Shown one piece after another: positions 8,577 to 17,249 of a DNA stretch of 37,198 bases. This DNA comes from Pseudomonas syringae pv. cilantro (lineage in GTDB: Bacteria; Pseudomonadota; Gammaproteobacteria; Pseudomonadales; Pseudomonadaceae). Below the pieces are notes generated by a model that worked only from the letters and a program-made list of their open reading frames with translations, searched no databases and was not told the origin of the DNA. The stretch spans positions 70,610-107,807 of the forward strand of contig NZ_LGLN01000056.1 in the NCBI RefSeq assembly GCF_001293775.1. The letters are read 5' to 3'. Positions within the stretch are counted from its first letter, which is position 1. Each line of letters begins with the position of its first letter. Both the position numbers and the translations under genes were made by a program.

Positions 8577-10040
8577 GTGACCCAAGCCTTTGTTGTCGTA
8601 GACACTGCCGAGCAAGCCGTCGAGCGACTTGCCGAGCTGCATGAGCGCGCCACCAGCGCGCTGAGTCAGGCGCTCAAGCGCTACCTGAAAGACCGCGTAG
8701 AGCCAACCGCCGAAGAGCGAGCGCAGTTCAATTACCCGGAACTGCGTTTGGTCTACAAATGCCACGGTGAAGTGCCGCTGACCACTCGCGCCTACGCCAA
8801 GGTCCAACTGCCCGGCACTTACAGCGTCACGGTCACGCAGCCCAAAGCCTTCAAAAAATACCTGCTGGAGCAGCTTGTCCCGCTGATGAGCGATTTTACC
8901 GTGACGGTCGAAGTCGGCATGAGCGAGCAGAGCATTCCTTACCCTTACGTGGTCGAGCAGGGCGATGAGCTGGCGGGCACCGGCGTGACCGCCGCGGCGC
9001 TGGCGCGGGTGTTTCCGAGCACCGACCTGTCGGCCGCGACTGACGGTATTGCCGACGGCCTGTATGACTGGGCCAATGTCGATCCGCTGCCACTGGCGCT
9101 GTTCGACGCCGCTCGGGTGGATTTCTCGCTGCGCCGTCTGGTGCATTACACCGGCAGCGATTGGCGCCATGTACAGCCGTGGATTCTGCTGACCAATTAT
9201 CACCGTTATGTTGACCAGTTCATTCTGCACGGCCTGGAAAAACTCCGCGAAGACCCGCGTTTCGTGCGCATGGTCCTGCCGGGCAACGTGGTGGTCGACA
9301 AGAGCATGGGCGTCGACGAAGCGCAGGCTATCGTTGCCAGTGTGGTCTGGCATCGCTATCAGATGCCGGCCTATCACCTGATAGCCGAAGACGGTCACGG
9401 CGTGACCCTGGTCAATATCGGCGTCGGCCCGTCCAATGCCAAGAACATCACCGACCACCTGGCCGTGCTGCGTCCGCATTGCTGGCTGATGATTGGCCAC
9501 TGCGGCGGCCTGCGGCAGTCGCAGACCATTGGCGATTACGTGCTGGCCCACGCCTACATGCGGCGCGACGGAATTCTCGACCGGGTGCTGCCGCCGCACA
9601 TCCCGATTCCGGCCTTGGCCGAGGTGCAACTGGCCTTGCAGGAATCTGCAGCGCAGATCACTGGCGAACGGGGCGAAGAGCTCAAGAAGCGCCTGCGGAC
9701 AGGCACCGTTTTGACTTACGACGACCGCAACTGGGAACTGCGCTGGGCGCAGGAGCGACCGCTGATCAACCTGTCGCGCGCTGTTGCCGTAGACATGGAA
9801 AGCGGCACCATCGCGGCTCAGGGTTACCGCTTGCGGGTGCCTTACGGCACGTTGCTCTGCGTTTCCGACAAGCCGTTGCACAGCGAGATCAAGCTGCCGG
9901 GTTCGGCCAACGCGTTCTACGAACGTGCAGTCAGCCAGCATTTGAAGATCGGCATCGCCGCGCTGGACCTTATGCGCACGCAACTGAACTCGTTGCACTC
10001 ACGCAAACTGCGCAGCTTCGACGAGCCGCCATTCCGTTGA
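8577..10040 (+). CDS. amn: AMP nucleosidase
   Basis: Amn hydrolyses AMP to adenine and ribose 5-phosphate, lowering the AMP pool. From the GTG at 8577 ([18 protein letters not shown]) the product is 487 residues, close to E. coli Amn (484 aa). AGGA sits 8 bp upstream of the GTG. The alternative ATG at 8544 would overlap this site and add 11 unmatched residues. The N-terminal half is the regulatory domain. The C-terminal half is a nucleoside-phosphorylase fold with [37 protein letters not shown] and [15 protein letters not shown] (purine-site Met-Glu). A strong terminator follows. Confidence 0.95.
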   Translation: MTQAFVVVDTAEQAVERLAELHERATSALSQALKRYLKDRVEPTAEERAQFNYPELRLVYKCHGEVPLTTRAYAKVQLPGTYSVTVTQPKAFKKYLLEQLVPLMSDFTVTVEVGMSEQSIPYPYVVEQGDELAGTGVTAAALARVFPSTDLSAATDGIADGLYDWANVDPLPLALFDAARVDFSLRRLVHYTGSDWRHVQPWILLTNYHRYVDQFILHGLEKLREDPRFVRMVLPGNVVVDKSMGVDEAQAIVASVVWHRYQMPAYHLIAEDGHGVTLVNIGVGPSNAKNITDHLAVLRPHCWLMIGHCGGLRQSQTIGDYVLAHAYMRRDGILDRVLPPHIPIPALAEVQLALQESAAQITGERGEELKKRLRTGTVLTYDDRNWELRWAQERPLINLSRAVAVDMESGTIAAQGYRLRVPYGTLLCVSDKPLHSEIKLPGSANAFYERAVSQHLKIGIAALDLMRTQLNSLHSRKLRSFDEPPFR

Positions 10041-10070
10041 TAGCCGCTCGTTAATAGATTGGTATTTGCC

Positions 10071-10100
10071 GAAAGGGCCACTAAAGTGGCCCTTTCTGTT
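10071..10100 (+). terminator. Rho-independent terminator of amn
   Basis: GAAAGGGCCACT (10071-10082) is the exact inverse of AGTGGCCCTTTC (10085-10096), followed by TGTTTT. The 11-12 bp GC-rich stem and T run make a strong intrinsic terminator. It ends about 20 bp before the rluE start. Confidence 0.93.
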
Positions 10101-10119
10101 TTCCGATTGCCGAATTCTC

Positions 10120-10752
10120 ATGTCCCGCATTCAACGTCCCACCTCCCGTCGTCCTGCCCCCGGCCCTGCGAGTGCTGCCCGTCGCGTCGCCAAAGCACCT
10201 CCGGCCGAGCCGAAACTGATCCTGTTCAACAAGCCTTTCGACGTGCTGACACAGTTCAGTGACGAAGGCGGGCGGGCCACGCTCAAGGACTTTATCGATA
10301 TTCCCGGTATCTATCCGGCCGGACGGCTGGACCGAGACAGCGAAGGCTTGCTGCTGCTGACCAATGATGGCCAGTTGCAGGCGCGGATTGCCGACCCGAA
10401 ACACAAGCTGGCCAAGACGTATTGGGTGCAGGTCGAGGGCGAACCGAGCGAGGAGCAGTTGCAGCAGCTGCGCGACGGCGTACAGCTCAATGATGGCCCG
10501 ACCTTGCCCGCCGAAGCGCGGCAACTGGACGAACCGCAACTCTGGCCGCGCAACCCGCCAGTGCGCTTTCGCAAAAGCGTGCCGACCCGTTGGCTGGAAC
10601 TGGTGATCAAGGAAGGCCGCAACCGGCAAGTGCGGCGCATGACCGCCGCCGTCGGGCTGCCGACCTTGCGGCTGGTGCGGGTCAGGATTGGCGACTGGAC
10701 GCTCGACGGTCTGGATCAGGGCCAATATCGGGAAGTCGCCGCAAAGCTGTGA
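10120..10752 (+). CDS. rluE: 23S rRNA pseudouridine synthase RluE
   Basis: RluE converts U2457 of 23S rRNA to pseudouridine. The 210-residue protein is of the RsuA/RluB/E/F family. A basic N-terminal tail is followed by [20 protein letters not shown], the catalytic-Asp motif [20 protein letters not shown], then [19 protein letters not shown]. There is no N-terminal S4 domain, as expected for RluE. The ATG at 10120 lies just past the amn terminator; an ATG at 10066 would sit inside that hairpin and is rejected. Confidence 0.92.
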   Translation: MSRIQRPTSRRPAPGPASAARRVAKAPPAEPKLILFNKPFDVLTQFSDEGGRATLKDFIDIPGIYPAGRLDRDSEGLLLLTNDGQLQARIADPKHKLAKTYWVQVEGEPSEEQLQQLRDGVQLNDGPTLPAEARQLDEPQLWPRNPPVRFRKSVPTRWLELVIKEGRNRQVRRMTAAVGLPTLRLVRVRIGDWTLDGLDQGQYREVAAKL

Positions 10753-10765
10753 GGTCCGTGGCCGC

Positions 10766-11245
10766 TCAGTTGCGCAAATGAGTCAGCGGCATCTCCGTAC
10801 TGGCCAGCACTTGATTGAGCACGAAGCTCGATTTGACGCTGGTCACGCCTTCGATGCGGGTCAGGTGCCCCAGCAGCAGTTTCTGGTAGTGATCCATGTC
10901 CGGCACCACCACTTTCAGCTGGTAGTCCGCGTCCATACCGGTGACCAGGCTGCATTCCAGCACCTGCGGCAGGTTGCGGATATGCTGCTCGAAGTTCTCG
11001 AAGCGCTCCGGCGTATGCCGGTCCATGCCGATCAGTACGTAGGCGGTCAGGTTCAGGCCGAGCTTCTTGCGATCCAGCAGTGCGACCTGGCGCACGATGT
11101 AGCCGTCGTCTTCCAGTTGCTTGACCCGACGCGAGCACGGCGAAGGTGACAGACCAATGCGCTCGGCCAATTCCTGGTTGGAAATACGGGCGTCGCGTTG
11201 CAGTTCCGCCAAAATACTCAGGTCATATCTGTCGAGCTTGCTCAC
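10766..11245 (-). CDS. Lrp/AsnC family transcriptional regulator
   Basis: The 159-residue protein has an N-terminal winged helix-turn-helix (LDRYDLSILAELQRDARISNQELAERIGLSPSPCSRRVKQLE in overview, residues 3-45) and a C-terminal RAM/AsnC ligand-binding domain (LECSLVTGMDADYQLKVVVPDMD, about 95-120). These regulators form octamers that usually respond to amino acids. The effector is unknown. It converges with rluE, only 13 bp away. The 410-bp AT-rich gap in front of it is the natural place for autoregulation. Confidence 0.9.
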   Translation of the reverse strand: MSKLDRYDLSILAELQRDARISNQELAERIGLSPSPCSRRVKQLEDDGYIVRQVALLDRKKLGLNLTAYVLIGMDRHTPERFENFEQHIRNLPQVLECSLVTGMDADYQLKVVVPDMDHYQKLLLGHLTRIEGVTSVKSSFVLNQVLASTEMPLTHLRN

Positions 11246-11655
11246 GATGCATCCCTTAATGAGTTCAATTGCGCTGGATTATTCATCTGAAGTCAAAAAT
11301 TGCGCAAGTGATGTTTTAATCGGCAATATTAGCAATCTTCTGCCACCGCCTCAGGCCTATTCTTTTAAACAGAATCACTGCCCGGACACAGCGTCCAGCG
11401 CGACCCGCCCAATCAGGCCGGTCGCGGCCTCCCACCCCACCGGGTGTGCCAGGCCCTCGGGCTACATACTGTCCAGAAGACGGCATGCGGTGAGCCAGCG
11501 TCAAAAGCGTTGCGCAGGACGACGAAATATCTCAAGGGGGCCTTCTGGTCCCCTTTTCTTTGTCTGCTGAATAAGTGGTCTACTGATAAAGTGCGAGAAC
11601 GGCGCTACGCTTATGCAGTCTTAATGACATCGACCCGCGTCCTAGTGAGGAAAGC
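11246..11655. other. Gene-free region holding a possible small RNA or leader
   Basis: This 410-bp gap separates the divergent Lrp-type gene and the Q-rich protein gene. The left 100 bp are AT-rich, as expected for an Lrp-controlled promoter. A plus-strand intrinsic terminator stands at 11534-11557, about 100 bp before the next gene, so something upstream of it appears to be transcribed and ended. No credible protein is encoded there. I could not match it to tmRNA, RNase P, 6S or the Rsm RNAs. Confidence 0.45.
11534..11557 (+). terminator. Intrinsic terminator of an unassigned transcript
   Basis: AAGGGGGCC (11534-11542) pairs with GGTCCCCTT (11547-11555) around a TTCT loop, including one G-T pair, and continues into TTCTTTGT. 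The stem and T-rich tail fit a Rho-independent terminator reading rightward, although no plus-strand gene lies immediately upstream. Confidence 0.75.
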
Positions 11656-12813
11656 ATGAAATCTGGCATCTGGCAGTTTGCGGGTGTAAGTCTGTTGTGT
11701 TTGAGCATCAGTGCTCAGGCGCTGGCCGACGAGCGTGATGATTCCCGGCAGAACCAGCCCAACGGCGGCCCCGCAGGGAACGTGCAACAGCAGCAACAAC
11801 AGCTTCGGCAAGAGCAGAACAACCAGCAGCGTCAGATTCAGCAACAACAGAATCAGCAGCGCCAGGTCGAGCGTCAGCAGCAACAGCAGATCAACCAGCA
11901 GCAGAACAATCAGCAACGCCAGATTCAGGAGCAGCAGAATCAACAGCGTCAGGTCGAACGTCAGCAACAGCAGCAGATCCAGCAGCAACAACTTCAGCAG
12001 CGCAACGTCGAGCGCCAGCAACAACAGCAGATCGAGCAGCAGCAACGTGAGCAGCAGCGCCAGATTCAGCAGCAGCAAAATCAGCAGCGTCAGCAGTTGC
12101 GACAAAATCAGGACAACCTGCCGATCCAGGGCGGACCAAGAGAGGCCCGGCAAACGCAGCCGCCGCGTCAGGGCTACTATCAGGACATCCCGCGTGGCAA
12201 TAACCGCAACTGGCAGGCTGGCAACGGTCGCCCCAATGATCGTTGGGAAGGTCGTCCGGACGGGCACGGCAATGGCTGGGGACCGGGCCCGCAGTACCGA
12301 CCGGGCTATGCGATAGATCGTGTGCCGGGCGGATACTCGCGCATTCCTTATCGCGGGCAGGATTATTTCTATTCGCAAGGCTATTGGTATCGCCCGGAGG
12401 GCCCACGCTATGTGGTGGTGAACCCGCCTTATGGCGTTCGGGTAAGCAGGCTGCCGTCGTATTCTCAGGAAGTGTGGATCGGCAGCAGCCTGTTGTTTCT
12501 GGCAGCGGGCACTTATTACGCTTATCAGCCTGACACTCAGGAATATGTGGTGGTCAATCCGCCGCAGAACGAAGCGGTTTACCAGTCCGCGCCTCAGCAA
12601 CAGGGCAATGGCTACGACCCGGTTGCCTATCCTGCCAACGGCCAGAGCCCGCAACAGGTCGAACTGGATCGTTACCAGTGCTATCGCTGGGCCGCCGACG
12701 AGAGTGGCTTTGATCCAGCCAATGTCTCGGGGCAACCGCCGCCTGACGTGGTGGACGTCTATCGCCGGTCAATGGGCGCCTGTCTGGCCGGGCGTGGTTA
12801 CAGCGTCAACTGA
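11656..12813 (+). CDS. Glutamine-rich exported protein, DUF6515-like
   Basis: The 385-residue protein has a clear signal peptide (MKSGIWQFAGVSLLCLSISAQALA). Residues about 35-155 are a low-complexity tract of Q with regular R, N and E, built on units such as RQIQQQQNQQRQ and RQVERQQQQQ, likely a long helix or coiled coil. A Gly/Arg/Asn-rich linker follows. A Tyr/Pro-rich C-terminal domain (GYAIDRVPGGYSRIPYRGQ, YFYSQGYWYRPEGPRYVVV) resembles the DUF6515 family of Pseudomonas exported proteins as I remember it. GAGGAAAG precedes the ATG. Function is unknown; a cell-envelope role is inferred from export and composition. The CAG/CAA-rich repeats could vary in length between strains. Confidence 0.8.
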   Translation: MKSGIWQFAGVSLLCLSISAQALADERDDSRQNQPNGGPAGNVQQQQQQLRQEQNNQQRQIQQQQNQQRQVERQQQQQINQQQNNQQRQIQEQQNQQRQVERQQQQQIQQQQLQQRNVERQQQQQIEQQQREQQRQIQQQQNQQRQQLRQNQDNLPIQGGPREARQTQPPRQGYYQDIPRGNNRNWQAGNGRPNDRWEGRPDGHGNGWGPGPQYRPGYAIDRVPGGYSRIPYRGQDYFYSQGYWYRPEGPRYVVVNPPYGVRVSRLPSYSQEVWIGSSLLFLAAGTYYAYQPDTQEYVVVNPPQNEAVYQSAPQQQGNGYDPVAYPANGQSPQQVELDRYQCYRWAADESGFDPANVSGQPPPDVVDVYRRSMGACLAGRGYSVN

Positions 12814-12819
12814 GGTCGG

Positions 12820-13713
12820 TCAGGCGTCAGCGTTCATGACGACTTCCTGAGGGTCGGCGTGCACCAGCACTTCGGCCTTCGGGAACTGCTCGTGAATGGC
12901 GTCGGCCACCCTGTCGCAGAGCGCGTGGGCCACCGATAGCGTGAGCGTTCCCGGCAGTTCCAGGTGCATCTGCACAAACCAGCGATTACCGGAAATCCGC
13001 GTGCGCAGATCATGGGCGCCGAGGACACCCGGCACATTGCACGCCAGCTCCAGCATGCGCGCGCTCACGTCGGTCGGCAGCTCTTCATCCATCAACACTG
13101 ACACTGTTTCGCGGGCGATCTGCAAGGCGCTCCACAGAATGTAAACCGCGATGCCCAGCCCGAAATAGGCGTCCAGTTGTTGCCAACCGAAATACGCCAA
13201 CGTCAGGGCCACCAGAATACTTGCGTTGAGCAGCAGGTCAGAGCGGTAGTGCAGCGAGTCGGCACGGATGGCCGCAGAGCCGGTCGCCTTGATCACCCGG
13301 TATTGCAGGGTAAGCAGCGCAAGCGTCAGGCCGATAGATACGACCATCACCACCATGCCCAGCAGCGGCGCGCCGAGTGGCTCCGGGTTCTGGATGCGCT
13401 CGACGGCCTGAACGGCAATCAGCACGCCACTGACGGTGATGAACAGTGCCTGTGCCATGCCCGACAGGGCTTCCGCTTTGCCGTGACCATAGCGATGATC
13501 ATCGTCGGCCGGCCGCAACGCGTAATGCACCGCCAGCAGATTGAGAAACGAAGCCGCGCCATCGAGCAGAGAGTCGGTCAGTCCGGCCAACAGGCTCACC
13601 GAGCCGCTCAGCCACCAGGCAACGCCTTTGGCCAGAATCAGAGTCACCGCAACCGCCAGCGAGGCCCGCGTCGCCAGACGCAACAGTCGGGAATGTTCGG
13701 CAGTGGTGCTCAT
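12820..13713 (-). CDS. Cation diffusion facilitator (FieF-like metal efflux)
   Basis: The 297-residue inner-membrane protein has six predicted helices and a C-terminal cytoplasmic domain. The transport-site residues of FieF/YiiP-type carriers are visible as D-S-L-L-D in TM2 (GLTDSLLDGAASFLN) and H-Y-R-S-D in TM5 (ADSLHYRSDLLLN). YGHGKAEALSGMAQ (binuclear site region) and the C-terminal metal-binding fold (TRISGNRWFVQMHLELPG) are also present. The family exports Zn2+ or Fe2+ against protons. The exact metal cannot be read from sequence. It converges with the Q-rich gene, 6 bp apart, and is followed by a lipoprotein gene on the same strand. Confidence 0.9.
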   Translation of the reverse strand: MSTTAEHSRLLRLATRASLAVAVTLILAKGVAWWLSGSVSLLAGLTDSLLDGAASFLNLLAVHYALRPADDDHRYGHGKAEALSGMAQALFITVSGVLIAVQAVERIQNPEPLGAPLLGMVVMVVSIGLTLALLTLQYRVIKATGSAAIRADSLHYRSDLLLNASILVALTLAYFGWQQLDAYFGLGIAVYILWSALQIARETVSVLMDEELPTDVSARMLELACNVPGVLGAHDLRTRISGNRWFVQMHLELPGTLTLSVAHALCDRVADAIHEQFPKAEVLVHADPQEVVMNADA

Positions 13714-13728
13714 GACGCTTCCTTCTTG

Positions 13729-14148
13729 TCAGGCTGCCGGGATCAGACCCAGTGTCGCCAGTTGCTCCACGCTGCCTTTGTGTTGGATCAGACGCGGGTC
13801 GTTCAATGGCAGGGAGCGGCCAAGCTCGGTTTCGATAATGGCTTGCAGCTTGATGTTGTCGACGCTGCCGTCCGCCTTGATCGCCGGTTGCAGCTTCTGC
13901 GGATCGATCTGCGCATGCTCGCCAGGTCCGTAATAAATCGCACCTGTCGCGAAGTCCACCGCAAACGCGATCACACCGGGAACGATATAGAACAACAGCG
14001 CGAAAGCATCCAGCGCCGCAATGGCCGGGTCAACCTTGCCATCAATCTGACCCCGACGGTCCGGATAGAAAATACTGCCGCAGGCAGAAATCTGGGTCAG
14101 CAACGTGGCGACCAGAACGCCACCGATCAAGCGAGAAGGAATGCGCAT
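13729..14148 (-). CDS. Small polytopic lipoprotein
   Basis: From the ATG at 14148 the product has 139 residues. It opens with a lipoprotein signal (MRIPSRLIGGVLVATLLTQ, lipobox ISAC with the Cys at about residue 23). Next is GSIFYPDRRGQ, then a hydrophobic stretch (LDAFALLFYIVPGVIAFAVDF) and a polar C-terminus. This matches the polyribonucleotide-free, unnamed lipoproteins found beside CDF genes in pseudomonads. Function is unknown. It lies 15 bp upstream of the CDF gene on the same strand, so the two may be cotranscribed. The longer frame from 14196 lacks a signal-like start. Confidence 0.78.
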   Translation of the reverse strand: MRIPSRLIGGVLVATLLTQISACGSIFYPDRRGQIDGKVDPAIAALDAFALLFYIVPGVIAFAVDFATGAIYYGPGEHAQIDPQKLQPAIKADGSVDNIKLQAIIETELGRSLPLNDPRLIQHKGSVEQLATLGLIPAA

Positions 14149-14301
14149 GGAAAGCTCCTGAGATGAAGGGGCAACTATACAAGGCAATGGCTGCAAGGCT
14201 AAGACTATTGAGTAATAGGGTGGTTCTGCGTGAATTGATCATCGTGCCTGTTGTACGTAAAACCACCGGACTCTCTTGCCAATGCATTGGCGATGTATCC
14301 C

Positions 14302-14463
14302 GTGACGCTCCGCGTCACAAATCTTAAGCTGTGCACGGTATCTGACGTAACCGAGGTTTCGGATTGAATGCTGCCTGCCCATCGTAAGGGCTGCGGTACG
14401 CGTTACTGCTGCAATGGGCCGCAGAGCGTCCCGAACTGTATTCCCACGCTGGAGCGTGCGGAA
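14302..14463. repeat. Cluster of REP-like hairpins
   Basis: Two compact palindromes stand in the gap 14149-14576. GTGACGC (14302-14308) pairs with GCGTCAC (14312-14318). TTCC-CACGCT (14441-14450) pairs with AGCGTG-c-GGAA (14453-14463). The wording (CACGCTGGAGCGTG, GGAACGATAGG) resembles the short extragenic palindromes common in P. syringae. The rest of the gap shows only the promoter side of the next gene. Confidence 0.6.
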
Positions 14464-14576
14464 CGATAGGTGCCCGCGAGATCACTGCTCTTACCAATGC
14501 TCTACCCCCTTACCGACCACGATTAACATCTGGTTTACTGTGCCCCACGATAACTACAAAAACGCAGGAGTCATGT

Positions 14577-15503
14577 ATGCAACCGATTCGTCTCGGTCTG
14601 GTGGGTTACGGCAAGATTGCTCAGGATCAGCACGTGCCTGCCATCCGCGCCAACCCCGCTTTCCAGCTTGTGGCCGTCGCAACACAGGGGCAACCCTGCG
14701 CCGGGGTGGAGAATTTCAAGTCTCTGGGTGAATTGCTCGAAAGCGGGCTGCATGTCGATGCGATTGCGTTCTGCACGCCGCCGCAAGGCCGATTTGCTTT
14801 GGTGCAACAGGCGCTGGCTGCTGGCAAGCATGTGCTGGTGGAAAAACCGCCGTGCGCCACGTTGGGCGAAGCGATGGCACTGGTCGATCAGGTAGCGGAG
14901 CAGAGCGTCAGCGGTCTGTTCGCCTGGCACTCGCGTTACGCGCCCGGTATTGCAGTTGCCCGCGAATGGCTCTCCACGCGCACCCTGCAAAGCGTTCAGA
15001 TCGACTGGAAAGAAGACGTGCGCAAATGGCATCCGGGTCAGGCATGGATCTGGCAGCCTGGTGGCCTCGGCGTATTCGATCCGGGTATCAATGCCTTGTC
15101 GATCGCGACCCATCTGTTGCCGTTACCGATGTTCGTGGAATCTGCCGAACTGCGCGTGCCTGGCAACTGCCAGTCGCCTATCGCCGCATCGATCAAGATG
15201 TCTGACGCACGCCACCTCGATATCCGCGCTGAGTTCGATTTCGACCACGGTCATGACGAACTCTGGAGCATCGAAATTCGCTGCGCCGAAGGCATAGTGC
15301 GTCTGGACAACGGCGGTGCGCTGTTGAGCATCGATGGTGTGCGCCAGACTGTTTCAGAGGAAGGCGAGTACGCGGCGGTGTATCGACACTTTCACCAGTT
15401 GATTGCCACTAAAACCAGCGATCTTGATCTGCAGCCGTTACGCCTGGTCGCGGACAGTTTTTTTGTTGGCAGTCGTGCGGCGGTTGAACCGTTCTACGAT
15501 TAG
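14577..15503 (+). CDS. L-arabinose / D-galactose 1-dehydrogenase (Gfo/Idh/MocA family)
   Basis: The enzyme oxidises a pyranose sugar at C1 with NAD(P)+ to the lactone, the first step of non-phosphorylative arabinose or galactose use. The 308-residue protein has the N-terminal Rossmann motif LGLVGYGKIAQDQHVPAI, then FCTPPQGRF and the EKPP motif (HVLVEKPPCATLGEA). Its catalytic domain contains WKEDVRKWHPGQ and GGLGVFDPGINALS, close to what I recall of the Azospirillum arabinose dehydrogenase (309 aa). AGGAG lies 6 bp before the ATG at 14577. Which sugar is preferred cannot be told. Confidence 0.88.
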   Translation: MQPIRLGLVGYGKIAQDQHVPAIRANPAFQLVAVATQGQPCAGVENFKSLGELLESGLHVDAIAFCTPPQGRFALVQQALAAGKHVLVEKPPCATLGEAMALVDQVAEQSVSGLFAWHSRYAPGIAVAREWLSTRTLQSVQIDWKEDVRKWHPGQAWIWQPGGLGVFDPGINALSIATHLLPLPMFVESAELRVPGNCQSPIAASIKMSDARHLDIRAEFDFDHGHDELWSIEIRCAEGIVRLDNGGALLSIDGVRQTVSEEGEYAAVYRHFHQLIATKTSDLDLQPLRLVADSFFVGSRAAVEPFYD

Positions 15504-15577
15504 CGACCTCTCAGGTATAAGCGGGGGCAATCGCTGCACAGGCTCCCGCACATCAGAGCCTGACGAGAGAGCAGAAA

Positions 15578-16543
15578 TTGGACACTAAAAAGCTTTGGCC
15601 TTCCAGCGAGGAAGAGTTGGCGCAAGTGCGACGGTTCAACAAGACCCTCGCGCGCCTGCCACGTTTTCGTATCCGCAATCGCGTTGCACCGCTGGTGATT
15701 CAGGCGCTGTTGCGAGCAGGGCAGGTGGGAGGGGCGTTCAAGCTCGGCAAGCAAGGGCTTCGGGCTGAAAAAAGAATTATCAGCGCCAACGGAGTGCCGG
15801 TGCCCGTGCGCATCATCAGGCCGAAAGGCAAGCTCAAAGGCGTCGTATTCGACATCCATGGCGGCGGCTGGGTGATCGGCAATGCGCAGATGAATGACGA
15901 TCTGAACATCGGCATGCTCAATCAGTGCGACGTGGCAATCGTGTCCGTGGATTACCGGCTTGCCGTGTCGACCCCGGTCGAAGGCCTGATGGACGACTGT
16001 TTTTCTGCCGCGTGCTGGCTACTGAACGACTGCGAAGAGTTTGCCGGGCTGCCTGTCATCGTCGTCGGCGAATCGGCGGGGGGGCATCTTGCCGCCGCGA
16101 CTCTGCTGAAGTTGAAAGCCAGACCTGAACTGCTTGAACGCGTGGTCGGTACGGTCCTGTATTACGGCGTTTACGACCTGACCGGCACGCCGAGTGTCCG
16201 CACTGCAGGCCCGGACACTCTGGTGCTGGACGGCCCCGGCATGGTCAGCGCAATGCGCTTGCTAACCCCCGATATCAGTGACCAAAAGCGCCGCGAAGCG
16301 CCACTTTCACCGCTGTATGGTGATTTGACCGACCTGCCGCCAGCGCTGATGTTTGTCGGGGAGATCGATCCTCTTCTGGACGACACACTGCAAATGGCCG
16401 AGCGTTGGGCGAACTCGGCAGACGTGGAAATGCACCTTATGCCGGAGTCCCCGCACGGGTTCATCCACTTCCCGACAGCATTGGCGCGCAAGGCACTGGC
16501 GCGCAGTCATGAGTGGATCAATGAGCGAATGGCGGCTGCGTGA
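15578..16543 (+). CDS. Alpha/beta hydrolase, hormone-sensitive-lipase-like esterase
   Basis: The 321-residue protein has the HSL-family oxyanion motif HGGGWVIGN, the nucleophile elbow VVGESAGGHLA, an acid in MFVGEIDPLLDD and the catalytic His in SPHGFIHF, so all triad members are present. Such enzymes hydrolyse short acyl esters in the cytoplasm. The substrate is unknown. The start appears to be TTG at 15578, behind a purine-rich GAGAGAG. No suitable ATG exists before residue about 108. It follows the sugar dehydrogenase by 74 bp and may share its transcript. Confidence 0.88.
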   Translation: MDTKKLWPSSEEELAQVRRFNKTLARLPRFRIRNRVAPLVIQALLRAGQVGGAFKLGKQGLRAEKRIISANGVPVPVRIIRPKGKLKGVVFDIHGGGWVIGNAQMNDDLNIGMLNQCDVAIVSVDYRLAVSTPVEGLMDDCFSAACWLLNDCEEFAGLPVIVVGESAGGHLAAATLLKLKARPELLERVVGTVLYYGVYDLTGTPSVRTAGPDTLVLDGPGMVSAMRLLTPDISDQKRREAPLSPLYGDLTDLPPALMFVGEIDPLLDDTLQMAERWANSADVEMHLMPESPHGFIHFPTALARKALARSHEWINERMAAA

Positions 16544-16730
16544 TAGGTTTCCCAATCAACGCTGTCAGTGGGACATGCTCTGAGCAGTTGCTCCGACAGG
16601 CTCCGTGGTTTCGAGCCTGTCAGGCGCTTGATTGCGTGGAGGCTCGCTGATCCACACAAAGCCATGAAGCAGCTCTCTGATTGTCCGGTACAAGGGCGGC
16701 TGCAAGATGCCGCTGGCACAGGATGATCAT

Positions 16731-16759
16731 GGAACCAGAACGTCGTTGCTGACCACGCA
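16731..16759 (+). promoter_or_regulatory. Hrp box (HrpL promoter) of shcF-hopF
   Basis: GGAACC (16731-16736), a 16-bp spacer, then CCACGCA (16753-16759) match the HrpL consensus GGAACC-N15/16-CCACNNA exactly. It sits 29 bp before the shcF start. This places the chaperone-effector pair under the type III secretion sigma factor. Confidence 0.95.
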
Positions 16760-16788
16760 AGTGATGTGATTTCTACGCGGATGCTCTG

Positions 16789-17181
16789 GTGAAAAACGCA
16801 TTTGATCTTCTGATTGACAGGCTGGCGAAAGATTATGAAATGCCTGAGCTTCCTGTAAAACAACATGAAAATGAAGTGTATTGTTTTCAGTTTAAAGAAG
16901 TTTCCATAAAGATATATCAAGACGCATCCAAGTGGGTGCACTTTTTATCTAACATTGGCGTTGCCGGCATTCTGGACAGTCATGCGTGTCAAAGACTCTT
17001 GCGGCTTAACGCATTTAACCTCAGAACACCGTTTTTTACCGTAGGTCTCGATGACAAGAACGGGGGAGTCGTGCACACGCGAATGCCATTGCTTGAACTC
17101 GATAATGTTGAGATGCGCCGCATCGTCGAAGCGTTGTTGACTATGTCGGGCGAGGTAAAAAATACGTTTGGATTTATTTGA
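16789..17181 (+). CDS. shcF: Type III chaperone ShcF
   Basis: The 130-residue, CesT-type chaperone matches AvrPphF ORF1. It starts KNAFDLLIDRLAKDYEMPELP and contains NEVYCFQF, IKIYQDASKWVHF, FFTVGLDD and HTRMPLLELDNVEMRRI. Such proteins dimerise and hold the N-terminal part of their effector for secretion. The start is GTG at 16789. No better ATG precedes the conserved N-terminus. It is the first gene after the Hrp box, with hopF 68 bp downstream. Low GC relative to its neighbours suggests horizontal origin. Confidence 0.93.
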   Translation: MKNAFDLLIDRLAKDYEMPELPVKQHENEVYCFQFKEVSIKIYQDASKWVHFLSNIGVAGILDSHACQRLLRLNAFNLRTPFFTVGLDDKNGGVVHTRMPLLELDNVEMRRIVEALLTMSGEVKNTFGFI

Positions 17182-17249
17182 AACCGGTCTGAACAGGCAG
17201 GAATCCGGACGTGGAAAACAGTATTTCAATCCATCTGGAGAGCATTTAA

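Noticed and set aside
7683..9998. 771-codon minus-strand frame over aidB and amn
   Set aside because: It is a shadow of two well-identified plus-strand genes in high-GC DNA and has no recognisable domains.
11611..12735. 374-codon minus-strand frame rich in Leu
   Set aside because: The poly-Leu is the reverse complement of the CAG/CAA repeats that encode Gln in the exported protein.
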